NCBI GenBank assembly: GCA_016721435.1
Contig: JADKIC010000012.1
Span: forward strand, 62,001-126,000
Length of the DNA: 64,000 nt
Reading direction: 5' to 3'
DNA from: Bacteroidota bacterium
GTDB lineage: Bacteria; Bacteroidota; Bacteroidia; AKYH767-A; OLB10
Both the position numbers and the translations under genes were made by a program. Below are positions 21,201-32,976 of the stretch, in pieces (the first letter of the stretch is position 1; each line of letters begins with the position of its first letter). The notes beneath the pieces were generated by a model. The model worked only from the letters and a program-made list of their open reading frames with translations, made no database searches and had not been told where the DNA came from.

Positions 21201-22764
21201 TCAGGCTTGAAAATAAGAACCACCCGACTTCAGTTTATTAATAATTGCATCGCTCAGGACAGCATCTTGTTGAGTGAGCACACAACGGAAACAGAGGGGT
21301 TGATTTCCTATTTCATCGGGAAGACCTGTCAATAAGCCATCGAGAGGAGCATTCATAAACTGTTCTCTGAAGGCTTCGGGACTTTGAGTTACCGGCAGCT
21401 TTACTGAAAGAAACAAATTTGCTCCATTATTGCCTACGAGAAAGCGATCCGGATTTTCATTTACCGGCTCCAGCGTTCCCTGCAGAATATTGGCACTCAC
21501 AATTCTCAGCATACCACTGTAATACACATTTGACAACTTCAGCATACCTATTGTTTTGGTATAGGCTACATCCATCGATTTATCGTCAGCTTCTATAGTA
21601 AACAATAATGAATGCAACTGCTGTTGTTGATCTAGAAACGTCACTTTATAGTTTCCATAACATTGCTTCAAACGTTGGTCTATTTCTGCCGGAGAAATCC
21701 GGATATTAATCCATGCCCGGAGAGAATTATCTCCTCTTTCAATATGAGTAATCACCTGCGATGGCATGGAAAGCCGGTTGTGCACTCTGCTAAAAAGATA
21801 ACGACGAACAAAGGGATTAATTTTTTGAAACTCCTCCAGATTATTCCTGTAAAATTCCTGCGCCATTGGAACTTTATCTACAGAAAAATTTGTCCGTTCA
21901 ACGATCACCTGTTTCGTCACATATTTGCGAAACCGTATAGCATAGTAGGTATATTGACCCATGCACGCCATCTGACGTTCCAGGTTATAATCATCTACTC
22001 TCAAAATGATGGAAGCATAGGTATAGGGAGGATCCACTCTGAACAGCTGCACAATCAGATGATCATTGCCCTCATCCCTACCTGCCAGACCAACATATTT
22101 AAATGCTGTACTTTCACCGGCGTGGCGGTAAATCGTTTTCATTTCGGTGGCAATCAGATCGCCCTTTCGGGTAAAGGAAAGAAAGCTCTCGGCAAATGCC
22201 TACATCGGTACGTTCATAAATTCTCCAGACCACATTTATCCAGGACTGAGGAAAGCGATCCGCACGTAAAAGTGTACGGTGCCGGTTCATTAACGCTACT
22301 GTTTCATCGATGGGTTTCCCGACCTCAGTTCTTAATTTTCTATCCGCAAATAAGTCGAGCAACTCGATCTCTAATTGCTTGTACCCTGCGAGTCTTTCAT
22401 TCAATTTATGACCTCTAAAAATACGAATCAACCCCATCAAAACTCTCTCTGAAATTTTCACTTTCTCTTTTCCATCCTTCCATTTCAACCGCACCCGATC
22501 CTTCATCAATTCCGGACGCAACTGGAGGTAAAATTCATACATCTCTCCACCCTTGACATTATCGTCCAGGTCGGCCTCTATCGTCATCCAGCGCACCACT
22601 TCAGTAGTATAAGAATGTCGGGCTAAACACGGAATCTCAACACCACCAATATTATACAAGTCAATCTTATTAGAAAACCCTGCACTTTGATATAAATACA
22701 ACATCATTTCCTGATAAAAGGGTTGTAATTTATTGCGGGCGATTAATCGGGTTAGAATTGGCAT
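21201..22764 (-). CDS. Protein of unknown function, ~520 aa (frameshifted)
   Basis: Two overlapping minus-strand frames (22764-22114 and 22142-21201) form one protein. Removing one G from the run at 22162-22164 (CCC on the plus strand) joins them as YPKGDLIATEMK. I do not recognise a family. It is soluble, with no signal peptide or membrane helix, and rich in Arg, Tyr and Leu. The N-terminal half is mainly helical (LMGLIRIFRGHKLNERLAGY) and the C-terminal half looks like a mixed alpha/beta repeat. It is transcribed divergently from a solitary VirD4/TraG-like ATPase, with 199 AT-rich bases between, so a functional link is possible. Confidence 0.6.
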
Positions 22765-22963
22765 TTTTTTCTGTTTTAATTATACTTCTAAATTAGATAT
22801 TTATTCTTGATATATTTATATAAAACATAATTTAAAATGCATTTTTATTGATAAAAATCAACAATAGATTAAAACCATCCAATTTAAACAAACAAATATT
22901 TTTCAATTGTAAATAGAAATATGAATACCAAGTTCTTCTCTTTGGGTAAAAGTCCAACGAACC
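22765..22963. promoter_or_regulatory. AT-rich divergent promoter region
   Basis: The gap between the unknown gene (-) and the VirD4-like gene (+) is very AT-rich (22790-22910 especially). No exact TAnnTTTG box was seen on the plus strand. A frame starting ATG 22921 runs in another register over the VirD4 start, so the true N-terminus of that gene is slightly uncertain. Confidence 0.3.
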
Positions 22964-24262
22964 ATGAAGAAAAACAAACTCAACGACATCCTGCTATCAG
23001 AGCAATTCATTCGCTCCATGCAATTACAAAAAGTCATCGGCTTCCACAGCAATAGCTTAAACCCCAAGCTGAACGAGAACGACTTTGAAGTGCTTGTGTA
23101 CAATGAAGACAAGCACCTGATCACCTTTGCCAGTACCGGCAGTGGTAAAAGCAGATCGGCCATAATCCCCAACCTCCTGATCTATGATGGGCCCACGGTA
23201 GTTTTTGATCCTAAGGGCGAGTTGTTTTCGATCACTGCCAGGGCCAGACTGGAGATGGGTCATGAAGTCGTGCTCATCGACCCTTTCAATACGGTGAAAA
23301 CCAACCGGAAAAAGCATAGTCTAAACCTCTTCGACACATTAAAATTCTCTGATGACCCATTTCTTGAATGCCAGACGCTGGCGTATAATTTATCGGGAAA
23401 AGGATTCAGCAATGATCCGTATTGGGATGAGAGTGCAAGATCCATTTTGGCTGCCATCATTGGATACATCTGGTTTAAACATAAAGAAGAGGAAAGGAAC
23501 ATGAAGGCGGTAACCAAGTTCATCTACTGTGAAGACCTTGCCTATAAAATCGCAGTCATTCTGGACACTGAGAAGGAACTTCCTGAAGCAGTTGCTGACG
23601 GTTTTAAATCCTATCTGCAGATACCCGGTGATAAAACGAGGCCGTGTGTTGACAGCACCTTATATTCCTACATGCATATCTTCAACAGTACCGGAATCCT
23701 AAAATCGCTGGACACTACTTCCTTCGATTTGAACGATTTCATCAAAGGAAAACCGCTGGACATCTACATTGCATTTCCTGTTGATAAACTGCGTTCCCAT
23801 TCACGGCTCTTTTTACAATGGATATTACTCCTGATCAGTGCAACGCTCACGCGGAAAAGCATCCCGAAAAACAATACACTATTCATTCTGGATGAAGCAG
23901 CTGCGTTAGGTGAAAATGAATATATCGCCAACTTCATCACCCAATGCAGAGGTTATGGGGTAAGAATGTGGACGTTCTGGCAGGACCTGCAACAGCTCAC
24001 GCGCTATTATAAGAACGATTATAAGTCGATTATTAACAATTGCGGAGTGATTCAGGTATTCGGCATCCTCACATATAATGCAGCTCACGAATTGTTCTTA
24101 CTTACCAATATCAAACCCGAAATCATCCGGAACATATCACCCGGAAATCAAATCGTACTTATGGAGAACAGGGAGTATATTAATATCAGCCGACCTGACT
24201 ATTTACTCAACATCATGTTTGAAGGAAAATACGATCCCAATCCTTACCACAAAGGAAAATAA
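22964..24262 (+). CDS. Solitary VirD4/TraG-like type IV secretion coupling ATPase
   Basis: An intact 432-residue P-loop ATPase of the VirD4/TraG (TraD/FtsK-like) superfamily. Walker A is FASTGSGKSRS (residues ~51-61), followed by the typical IIPNLL and VVFDPKGELF. Walker B is LFILDEAAALG, followed by the CRGYGVRMWTFWQDLQQL segment. Coupling proteins normally carry N-terminal membrane helices and sit beside relaxase and mating-pore genes; this one has no helix and no tra neighbours. It could be a relic of a conjugative element or a domesticated ATPase acting with the divergent unknown gene. Intact frame argues against decay. Confidence 0.85.
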   Translation: MKKNKLNDILLSEQFIRSMQLQKVIGFHSNSLNPKLNENDFEVLVYNEDKHLITFASTGSGKSRSAIIPNLLIYDGPTVVFDPKGELFSITARARLEMGHEVVLIDPFNTVKTNRKKHSLNLFDTLKFSDDPFLECQTLAYNLSGKGFSNDPYWDESARSILAAIIGYIWFKHKEEERNMKAVTKFIYCEDLAYKIAVILDTEKELPEAVADGFKSYLQIPGDKTRPCVDSTLYSYMHIFNSTGILKSLDTTSFDLNDFIKGKPLDIYIAFPVDKLRSHSRLFLQWILLLISATLTRKSIPKNNTLFILDEAAALGENEYIANFITQCRGYGVRMWTFWQDLQQLTRYYKNDYKSIINNCGVIQVFGILTYNAAHELFLLTNIKPEIIRNISPGNQIVLMENREYINISRPDYLLNIMFEGKYDPNPYHKGK

Positions 24263-24289
24263 GACTTACTACTAACCACTTTAAAGACA

Positions 24290-24333
24290 GCGCCTGTTCC
24301 ACTTACATCATGTGAATGGCACAGGCGCTTTTC
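24290..24333 (+). terminator. Terminator of the VirD4-like gene
   Basis: GCGCCTGT (24290-24297) pairs with ACAGGCGC (24321-24328), with further pairing inside the loop, followed by TTTTC. It lies 27 bases after the stop. Confidence 0.8.
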
Positions 24334-24532
24334 ATTAAATACAGACGAGACGAGTGCAGAAAGGAATCCCAAAAGCAACGATTTCCTTCCGGCTTTGCTC
24401 CCTATTCTTTATCAGGAACACCCTTCAAATAAAGATTGGGGAATAAGGGTTTCATTAACTTAAAAAATTATTTTTACACGGATATATCAATCCATTTACA
24501 ATTCCGTTATCCCAGCAAACCTAAACCAACTT

Positions 24533-27500
24533 ATGAAACGCTTATTTCTTGTATCCGGCACTTGCCTGATCCTGTTTATCATTTCCTGCTCTCCCGGAAA
24601 CCGTGTAACTCTGGTGGATTCTAACCTCAGTGACACCCTTGACATTTTTCAAAACCTTGTATTTGATTTCAGCCATGATCTTGCACCGGATAGTGTACTG
24701 GGCATTTGGGATTCGACCGCCTATGTGGGCATCGAACCTGCGGTAAAGGGAGTCTTTAAATGGAGTTCTTCAAAGCAATTGGTTTTTAGTCCGGCGGCGG
24801 GATTTAAACCGGCTACCAACTATAAAATCAACTTAAGTACCGCTCTGCTTAAATATTCTTCCGGAACGTTAAATCTCGAAGCGCAGGAAATCGGTTTTAG
24901 CACGGGTGCACTCCAAATAAAAGGAATCCAAACCTGGTGGACACTTTCACCGGGATCTACAGATAAACTAACATTAAATGCCACATTGCATTTTAATTAT
25001 GATATAGACCCATCTTCACTGGCTCAACTTTAAGTGCTGAGATTAACGGGAAGAGTGCAGTTGTTGCAGTGGGCGATCAGCCGGTCTCCAAAAGTTTGCA
25101 GATCCGTACAGAGGGAATTGAACGCAGTGAAGCCTTAAATGGTCAGATTATCATCAGTATCAATAAAGGGCTCAAGTGTACTGAATGTACCGAAGTCGCT
25201 CCTCTGCTAACTTACAGTGCACCGATAAATCCTGTATCCTCTTTAGAAATTACAAGTACAGAAACAGATTTTGAAAATGGAGAAGGAGTAATCCGGCTTT
25301 ATACCAACCAGCCGGTTATTGCGACTGATCTTGAAAAACTGATTACAGTAGAACCATCTCCGGTGTTTAGGGTGGAGACGATGGAATCCGGGATTCTCCT
25401 ACGCGGCGGTTTTTCTGCAGGCTCCTCCTACTCCATTACCATCAACAAAAATTTACAAGGCTTGCTGGGTGGCACATTTGGTAATGACTACTACAGTGAT
25501 ATTTCGTTCGGGGAGCAGGAGCCGGGGATTGGTTTTGTGAATACCAAGGGGATGTACCTGACCTCGAAAGGGAGTCGGAAAATTGCTTTGCAAATAGTCA
25601 ATATTCCAAAAATAAAAGTTTCCATTTATAAAATTTATGAAAACAACATTCTGGCTTTCATGAACAACAATAGATATGAAGACTGGCAAGGAGATGAAAA
25701 TGGCTATAGTTACGTCTACAATGATTATGAGCCGGAACGGTATGGCAATAAGATCATGGACCAGGAGTACGAAGTAAAGGATATGCCCCGACAAAACGGT
25801 CAGAGTTTACTGAGCCTGAATTTTGATGATGAGCTTCCCTTCAAAGGTATTTATATGATCAGTGCACGATCCTCTGAAAACAACTGGATTAAAGCCACGA
25901 AATTGGTTTCCGTATCTGACATCGGATTAATTGCCCGAACAGGAACGGATCAAATCATCGTTTTCGCCAATTCGGTGAAGGAAGCCACACCACTTCAGCA
26001 TTTGAATGTAAACATCATCAGTTCCAACAACCAGGTACTCTTTTCCGGAAAGACTAACGGCGAAGGGATGGTGAAATTTACCGGACTCCAGGAACGTTTT
26101 AGACAATTTAAGCCGGCATTGATTACGGCAAAGAGCGGGAACGATTACAACTACATGCTTTTATCGGACACACGTGTTGAAACCAGTCGATTTGAAACCG
26201 GTGGCTACCGCGAAAACGATAATGGATACATGGCCTTCATCTATGGAGATAGAGAAATATATCGTCCGGGAGAAACTATGAATTTCAATGCCGTGGTTCG
26301 AAACCGCGATTGGAAAGCGATGAAAAATATGCCTGTGAAATTTAAGCTGGTCTTGCCGAATGGAAGAGAATTCAGTACACAAGGCAAAACACTCAACGCA
26401 CAAGGAGCCTCCACCCAGGATTTTAAACTTCCTGCCGGAACAGTTACAGGAACGTATACCCTTGAGCTCTATGCTGCCAATGACATTTTACTCAGCAGTA
26501 AAGCCATCAGTGTAGAAGAATTTATGCCGGATCGTATCAGTGTAAAAGCAACAACCAATAAAGCGCTTTATACTATTGGCGACTCCGTAAAATTGTCGGC
26601 AATGGCGAACAACCTCTTCGGCACGGCTGCAGCAGGGCGCAACTATGAGATACAATTCAATTTGAGCAAAACTTATTTTCAACCGAAGGGTTATGAAGGA
26701 TTCAATTTTGGCATCAGAGGAATTGATCATATTAACTTCCCAGCAGTATTTAAACAAGGCAAGACAGGAAATGACGGTAGTATAGCAGAATCCCTCTATC
26801 TTGATCCCATGTATCGGGAAACCGGAAAACTACAGGGTAAAGCATTTGTAACAGTATTTGATGAAACCGGGCGGCCCGTGAATCGCGTAGCTGCCTTTGA
26901 CGTAGAAACGCAATCCGTTTATTATGGATCCAGAACCAGTGAATACTATGCCGGTGTCGGGCAATCGCTTACAATTAGGTTTGATCGCCTTGAACAATAA
27001 AGGACAAGCCGTTACCTCCACAGCAAGAATCCGAATTATAAAAATCAATTATCACAATGTTTTACAACGCGACTACGGCAACCGGCTCTATTATGTGTCA
27101 CAAAGAGAGGAAAAGGTACTTCAGGACCGGCAGGTGAATATTGGTAAAAGTGAGTTAGTGATCCCATTTACTCCGAATGAATCCGGAGAATATGTGATGC
27201 GGGTAAGTGCACCGGGATCAGACCGGTTTATACAACAGGATTTCTACGCCTATGGATGGGGCTTCACCGGAAGCAATTCGTTTGCTGTGAATACAGAGGG
27301 CACCATTGACATCGGCAGTGATAAAGAAAGTTATAGTCCGGGTGAAAATGCACGATTTCTTTTTAAAACACCCTTCAACGGCAAGCTACTCATCACGGTG
27401 GAGCAAAATGAAGTACTGAAGTATTATTATATAAACACGGATAAAAAGGCCGCAGAACTGGTTCTCCCTATTACTAAGGACTTACTTCCAAACGTCTATA

Positions 27501-29811
27501 TAACGGCCACGCTGTTCCGAAAAGCCGATGATGGATCTATTCCACTTACGGTTGCTCATGGTGTCATTCCGGTTATGGTAGAAGAAAAAAACAATAAAAT
27601 CCCATTGACCATTACCGCTGCTGAGAAGTCCCGTTCCAACACCAAACAAGTCATCCAGGTTAAAACCACGCCCGGAAAAAATGTGGAGCTAACGATTGCA
27701 GTTGTTGACGAGGGTATCCTGCAACTGCGCAATTCAAAAACGCCTGATCCCTATGAATATTTTTATCAAAAGCGATCGCTGGCGGTGGAATCTTACAACC
27801 TCTACCCTTATTTACTACCCGATATCAAACAGCGTAGGTCCAGCAGCGGTGGTGACGGCTATGATCTGGCAAAAAGAGTAAATCCCATCACCAATAAAAG
27901 GGTCAAACTGGTTTCTGCATGGAGTGGGATCTTAAAAACCAATGCTTCGGGTATTGCCTCACACCATGGACATCCCTTCCTTTAGCGGGGATCTACGGGT
28001 GATGGCTGTTGCTTATCAGGACAATGCATTTGGTAGTGCTGAAGCACATATTAAAGTTGCTGACCCTATCGTTATCAGCAGTGCGCTTCCGCGATTTACA
28101 AGTCCGGGAGATACGGTGTATGTACCGGTAACCTTCAGCAATACCACCAAGCAATTGATTACTGCTACACTTCAACCGGAAACTGAGGGGCAAATTAAAA
28201 TTGTAAATACTCCCAACACTTCCATTCGAGTAGAGCCGGGGAAAGAAGAGCGCATCCTCTATAAAGTTGTGGCCGGGGCAATGAGTGGCACCGGAAGTTT
28301 TACGATGAAGGTGAAAAACGGGAATGAAAGTTATCGTGACAAGACGGAAATTACAATTCGTCCACCGGCGAGCTTGCAAAAACAAAACGGAAGTGGCAGT
28401 ATAAAAGGAGGAGCGGTAGCAGAAATAAATATGAAAACCGGATTTATCCCCTCTTCTGCAAGTGCTGAACTCTACATCAGCAAATCACCGCTGGTCAATT
28501 TCGCAGACCACCTCAACTACCTTTTAGATTATCCTCATGGCTGTGCGGAACAAACCATCAGTACTGCCTTTCCGCAACTATATTTCGCGGATCTCGCAAA
28601 AGCCATCTCCAATAAACCGGGCTATACCATCAATGTACAAACGAATGTACAGGCGGGCATCAGTAAAATTATCAGTTTGCAACATTACAATGGCGGTATT
28701 GTCACCTGGCCGGGAAGCAGCATGAGTAATAACTGGACCAGCGTGTATGCAGCCCACTTCTTAACGGAAGCTTCTAAAGCGGGTTATCAGGTCAACGCGT
28801 CTGCATTGGAGAAGCTGTTAAAATTTATTCAAAAAAATATCAAGGAAAAAAACACAGAAGAGATTTGGTATTATGATAGCTCAAACAAAACGGTCATCCG
28901 AAAATCTCCGGCGAAAGATATTTTCTACTCGCTCTACGTTTTAGCTTTAAACAACAAAGCCGACAAGAGCAGTATGAATTATTATAAATCGAAGTTTAAA
29001 GAGCTGGCGATTGATTCCAAATACCTGTTGGCCTGTACTTACCTCGCGATTGGTGATCGCAAAACGTACAACGAGTTATTGCCAAAAGCTTTTGAAGGGG
29101 AACGCAGTATATCCTCTACCGGCGGAAGTTTTTACAGTTACATCCGTGACATGGCGATGGCCTTAAACGCCTTGCTTCACTCAGATCCGGACCATCCACA
29201 AGTGGGAGAACTCGTCAGAAATCTCAGCAAGGAATTGAAAACCCTATAGTTTCGATGGAAAAGATCTGATCATCAGAAAAGGATTAGTAAATGCTAAAGT
29301 AAACATTACGACCAACGGCAATGGTAACCTCTATTATTTCTGGACCAGCTCCGGTCTTACTTCAGATGGAAGTTTCTTACAGGAAGATAAAATTCTGAAA
29401 GTCAGAAAAACATTCTACAGCCGAACCGGACAAGAAATTACCGGCAATAGTTTCAAACAAAACGATTTGATTGTTGTCAAGATCGCACTCGAAAACAACA
29501 GCAGAACCTTCGTCGAAAATGTTGTGGTCACCGATTTACTCCCCGCAGGATTTGAAATCGAAAATCCAAGAGTAAGCAGCATCCCTGACCTGGACTGGAT
29601 AAAGAACAATAGTGCTTCTGAATATATTGACATGCGCGATGACCGCATTAACATCTACACTTCGATAGGACAACAGCCGCAGTACTATTATTATGTCGTT
29701 CGTGCCGTAAGCCCCGGCAACTACGTCATGGGTCCTGTCAGTGCTGACGCCATGTACTCCGGAGAATACCATTCTATACATGGTGCGGGTAGGATAATCG
29801 TTTCGCAGTAG
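24533..29811 (+). CDS. Alpha-2-macroglobulin family lipoprotein with thioester (frameshifted)
   Basis: A very large protein of about 1,760 residues, spread over five frames. It starts with a lipoprotein signal (LVSGTCLILFIISCSPGN). MG domains include IYRPGETMNFNAVVRNRDW and the bait-like middle region. The thioester motif CAEQ is at 28542-28553 in DYPHGCAEQTIS, followed by the alpha-helical toroid domain (GGIVTWPGSSMSNNW). Breaks are near 25024 (one T missing), 26977 (extra A), 27955-27970 (extra base) and 29238-29241 (extra A), each restoring continuous family sequence. Bacterial A2M proteins are thought to trap foreign proteases in the periplasm and are commonly paired with PBP1C, as here. 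The start lies in a normal context with a lipobox Cys at residue 20. Confidence 0.93.
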
Positions 29812-30037
29812 AATGATATATGTGGATATAGATGGATATAGATGGATATAGATGGATATACGTTGAAATACGTGGGGGTATGATGGGATACGTTTAGGTT
29901 AATAGGATTGTTTTGCTCCGTCGCTAAAGCTTTGGAGCACGCGGTTACCGAAGGTGGGGTAATAAAGCCAGTTCCGGATTATATATTGAAATTTTCAGGT
30001 TAATATACAGTGAAATATTTTAATTAATAATAGTACT
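29812..30037. repeat. Intergenic GGATATAGAT repeats and a GCTAAAGC hairpin
   Basis: Bases 29819-29862 repeat GGATATAGAT about four times and then drift into GAAATACG / GGGATACG, the minisatellite family seen at 18.1 and 38.3 kb. At 29915-29938, GCTCC and GGAGC bracket GTCGCTAAAGCTTT; a close relative is at 49437-49462. Confidence 0.65.
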
Positions 30038-30271
30038 ATGTGGATCGAAAAAGATAATAAATTAACGAAGACTTTCAAGTTCAAGGATTTTACCGAGGCC
30101 TTTGGTTTCATGACGCGTGTTGCCTTTATTGCAGAAAAGATGAATCATCATCCCGACTGGAGAAATGTGTACAATACCGTTGAAATAAATTTGAACACGC
30201 ACGATGCCGGAGGGGTCATTACTGATCGTGATAAAAATCTGGCGGAGAAGATAGATCAAATTATCGGTTAG
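30038..30271 (+). CDS. 4a-hydroxytetrahydrobiopterin dehydratase (pterin-4a-carbinolamine dehydratase)
   Basis: A 77-residue enzyme that dehydrates 4a-hydroxytetrahydrobiopterin, regenerating the pterin cofactor used by aromatic amino acid hydroxylases. The family motif is visible: FMTRVAFIAEKMNHHPDWRNVYNTV with the active-site HHP, then TVEINLNTHDAGG. It is slightly short at the N-terminus compared with the ~100-residue family, but the catalytic part is complete. It lies 13 bases before pbpC on the same strand. Confidence 0.92.
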   Translation: MWIEKDNKLTKTFKFKDFTEAFGFMTRVAFIAEKMNHHPDWRNVYNTVEINLNTHDAGGVITDRDKNLAEKIDQIIG

Positions 30272-30284
30272 TGAGCGGCAATAC

Positions 30285-32455
30285 ATGAAAGCAACTGTTC
30301 AGCGAATTTTGTTTTTCATGTTACTCGTTGCGTTCGTATTCGGCATTCTGGATATCACCTTTTCCTTCACTCCGCAGCCTTCATGGTCGAAGGTGGTGTA
30401 TGACCGAAAGGGAAAAGTGCTCAATGTATTTTTGAGTGCAGATGATAAATGGAGAATGGCTTGTACGCCGGAATCAGTAGATCGCTTGCTGCTGGAAACA
30501 TTGATTCGTAAGGAAGACCGGTTCTTTTATTATCATCCGGGATTCAATCCGATGGCTATTGTGAGGGCAGGGTTTAATAATGTCATCAAAGGACAACGGA
30601 CTTCGGGAGCTTCTACTATTACCATGCAAGTGGGCCCTATGGCGGAAATATTGAAGGTGTGAAGGCGGCATCTCTCATTTATTACGGTAAGGCACCGGCG
30701 TTATTGAGTCCTGCGGAGGCGGTGACATTGACCATCATCCCCAACCGACCTTCGTCACTGCGGCCCGGCAACGGAAATGCGCTTCTTTTCAGTGAACGAA
30801 ACCGCTGGCTGAAGAAATTGAATACCGAAGGTGTCATTCATCAAAGTGATCTGGAAGAAGCCATGACGGAACCTATCGAGATGCATCGTCGTCCGTTGCC
30901 CTTCATAGCACCCCATCTTTCCAGAAGACTCACTGCTGAAATTTCTGATCATGAAATTCACAGTACTCTTGATGCGGATATGCAGGAGAAAATCTCTCAG
31001 CTCTGCTATAACCATCTCAAACGATTGCAAAATATCGGCATCGCCAACGGGGCGGTATTGGTCATCGATAATTTACAACATACTGTACTTGCTTACGCCG
31101 GAAGTCAGGATTATTCCGATCCCTATTATTCGGGACAGGTAGACGGCATAAAAGCGATTCGTTCTCCGGGCAGTACTTTGAAACCATTGGCTTATGCACT
31201 TGCATTCGACCGTGGATTAATCACCCCAAAAACCATGTTGGCCGATGTCCCTGTGAATTACGATGGGTTTAGTCCGGAGAATTTTGACATGCGTTTCCAT
31301 GGTTTAATCAGTGCAGAAGATGCATTATCGGCATCATTGAACATTCCGGCGGTGCATCTGCTGGAAAAGATCGGCATTCCTGATTTCCGGGAAAATTATT
31401 GGAAGCAGGCTGCCGATCATTTGCCAAACAACATCAGTTGGGTTTGTCCACTATACTCGGAGGCTGCGGCATGACGCTGGAAGAACTCTGTGGCCTATAT
31501 GCAGCGTTCGCCAACAATGGTTCGTATCTCCCTATCCGTTATAACCAAGCTCATCTCAGGAAAAAAAGACTCCGTACAAATCATCAGTACATCTGCCGCC
31601 TATCTCCTGAGCAGTATTCTCACCAAAATGAACAGGAGCGACTTACCCAATCTCTTTGAAAACAGTTTGCATATTCCGAAAGTAGCCTGGAAAACGGGTA
31701 CTTCCTACGGTCGCAGGGATGGATGGAGCATTGGTTATAATAAGCGATATACGGTTGGGGTCTGGATAGGAAACTTCGATGGAAAAGGAATTCCTGAGCT
31801 AACAGGTGCGGATATGGCCACTCCACTCCTCTTCCAGGTTTTTAACAGTATTGATTACAATGGAACAGGAAACTGGTATCAACCCGGCGCGGATTTAGAC
31901 CTCCGGTATGTTTGTCCGCAGAGTGGATGTGTTCCCGGTGAACGCTGTACGGAAAAAGTCATTGATTATTTTCTTCCCGGGATGAGCAGCACTGCCACCT
32001 GCACGCATCTTACCGCTTATGCTGTCGATCAACAGGAAACCATCAGCTATTGTACAGCCTGTCTACCTGAAGAGGGCTCTCAGCAAAAAATCTACGAAAA
32101 CCCTCCGGCTGAAATTCTGAAGTTCTACAGAGAAAATAATGTTCCCGTAAAAATACCTCCTCCGCATAATCCGCTTTGCACGCGACTCTTTGAAGGAAGC
32201 AAGCCGCGTATCCTTAGTTTAATGGAAGGACAGGAATATCTTATCGAAAAAGAAGATCCGCGATCGCTGGAGCTGAGTTGTGCTGTTGCGGCAGATGTGA
32301 CTACGGTGAGTTGGTTCATCAATGATAATTTTTATAAAACGGCTAAAGCAGGCGATAAATATTTTTTTAGTCCGGTAGAAGGAAAAATTAAAATTTCCTG
32401 CACCGATGATAAAGGCAGGAACAGCGATGTTTCTATTCAGGTTGTTTTTTATTGA
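30285..32455 (+). CDS. pbpC: Penicillin-binding protein 1C (internal loss in the glycosyltransferase domain, frameshifted)
   Basis: A bifunctional peptidoglycan synthase. An N-terminal membrane anchor is followed by the GT51 part (RKEDRFFYYHPGFNP, SGASTITMQV). The transpeptidase has SxxK in SPGSTLKPLAYA and the KTGTSYGRRDGW motif. A C-terminal BiPBP_C-like domain follows. Immediately after TITMQV (30629-30640) the sequence jumps to PYGGNIEGVKAAS, so about 45-50 residues including the usual LQLYLN-type segment are absent. Further single-base breaks at 31438 and in the A7 run 31561-31567 fit read error. It sits downstream of A2M, the known partner. As read, glycosyltransferase activity would be lost; the loss could be an assembly collapse. 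Confidence 0.9.
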
Positions 32456-32589
32456 ATAACTGAAGGACGGCATTCACAAAAGCACTCGCCGGCAGGAAGT
32501 ATTTTTTACTCAACTACATCCCGGACAAATCAAATAAAACCTCCGGCATAAATTAGCACTCGTTATTCAAATTTTTCAACCCTATCGAA

Positions 32590-32622
32590 GAAAAAAACAA
32601 AACCCCTTGTTGAGAAGGGGTC
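32590..32622 (-). terminator. Terminator of the DUF2795 gene
   Basis: On the minus strand, CCCCTTCTCAACAAGGGG forms a short hairpin followed by TTTTGTTTTTTT. It lies 14 bases past the stop codon of the 32637-32858 gene. Confidence 0.8.
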
Positions 32623-32636
32623 TTATGCTGAAGTAG

Positions 32637-32858
32637 TTAATATTCGTCTTCATTAAAGAAGAAGTCATCTTTTGTAGGATAATCCGGCCAGATTTCCTCG
32701 ATGTTCTCGTAGGGTTCACCTTCATCTTCCAATTCCTGAAGATTTTCGATCACTTCCATCGGAGCACCTGAACGAATAGCATAATCGATTAATTCATCCT
32801 TCGTTGCCGGCCATGGGGCATCTTCAAGGTGTTGTGCAAGTTCGAGGGTCCAGTACAT
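32637..32858 (-). CDS. DUF2795 domain-containing protein
   Basis: A 73-residue acidic protein. The DUF2795 pattern is seen in LAQHLEDAPWPATKDELIDYA and the following VIENLQEL helix. The C-terminus is rich in Asp, Glu and Phe (DDFFFNEDEY). Small soluble protein of unknown function, common in Bacteroidota. It has its own terminator and a 118-base gap to the upstream gene. Confidence 0.85.
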   Translation of the reverse strand: MYWTLELAQHLEDAPWPATKDELIDYAIRSGAPMEVIENLQELEDEGEPYENIEEIWPDYPTKDDFFFNEDEY

Positions 32859-32976
32859 ATTTGAAATTTAATTGCTGTTTACGATTAGTGAGAAGAATAG
32901 TTTAAATCCTCAAGGAGGGGGCGCAAAAATAATAAAATGAAATACTAATAAACCAAATATTTTTATGATGTTTTTT

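Noticed and set aside
22964..24262. Integrated conjugative element
   Set aside because: Only one VirD4-like gene is present, without relaxase, mating-pore, integrase or attachment repeats.
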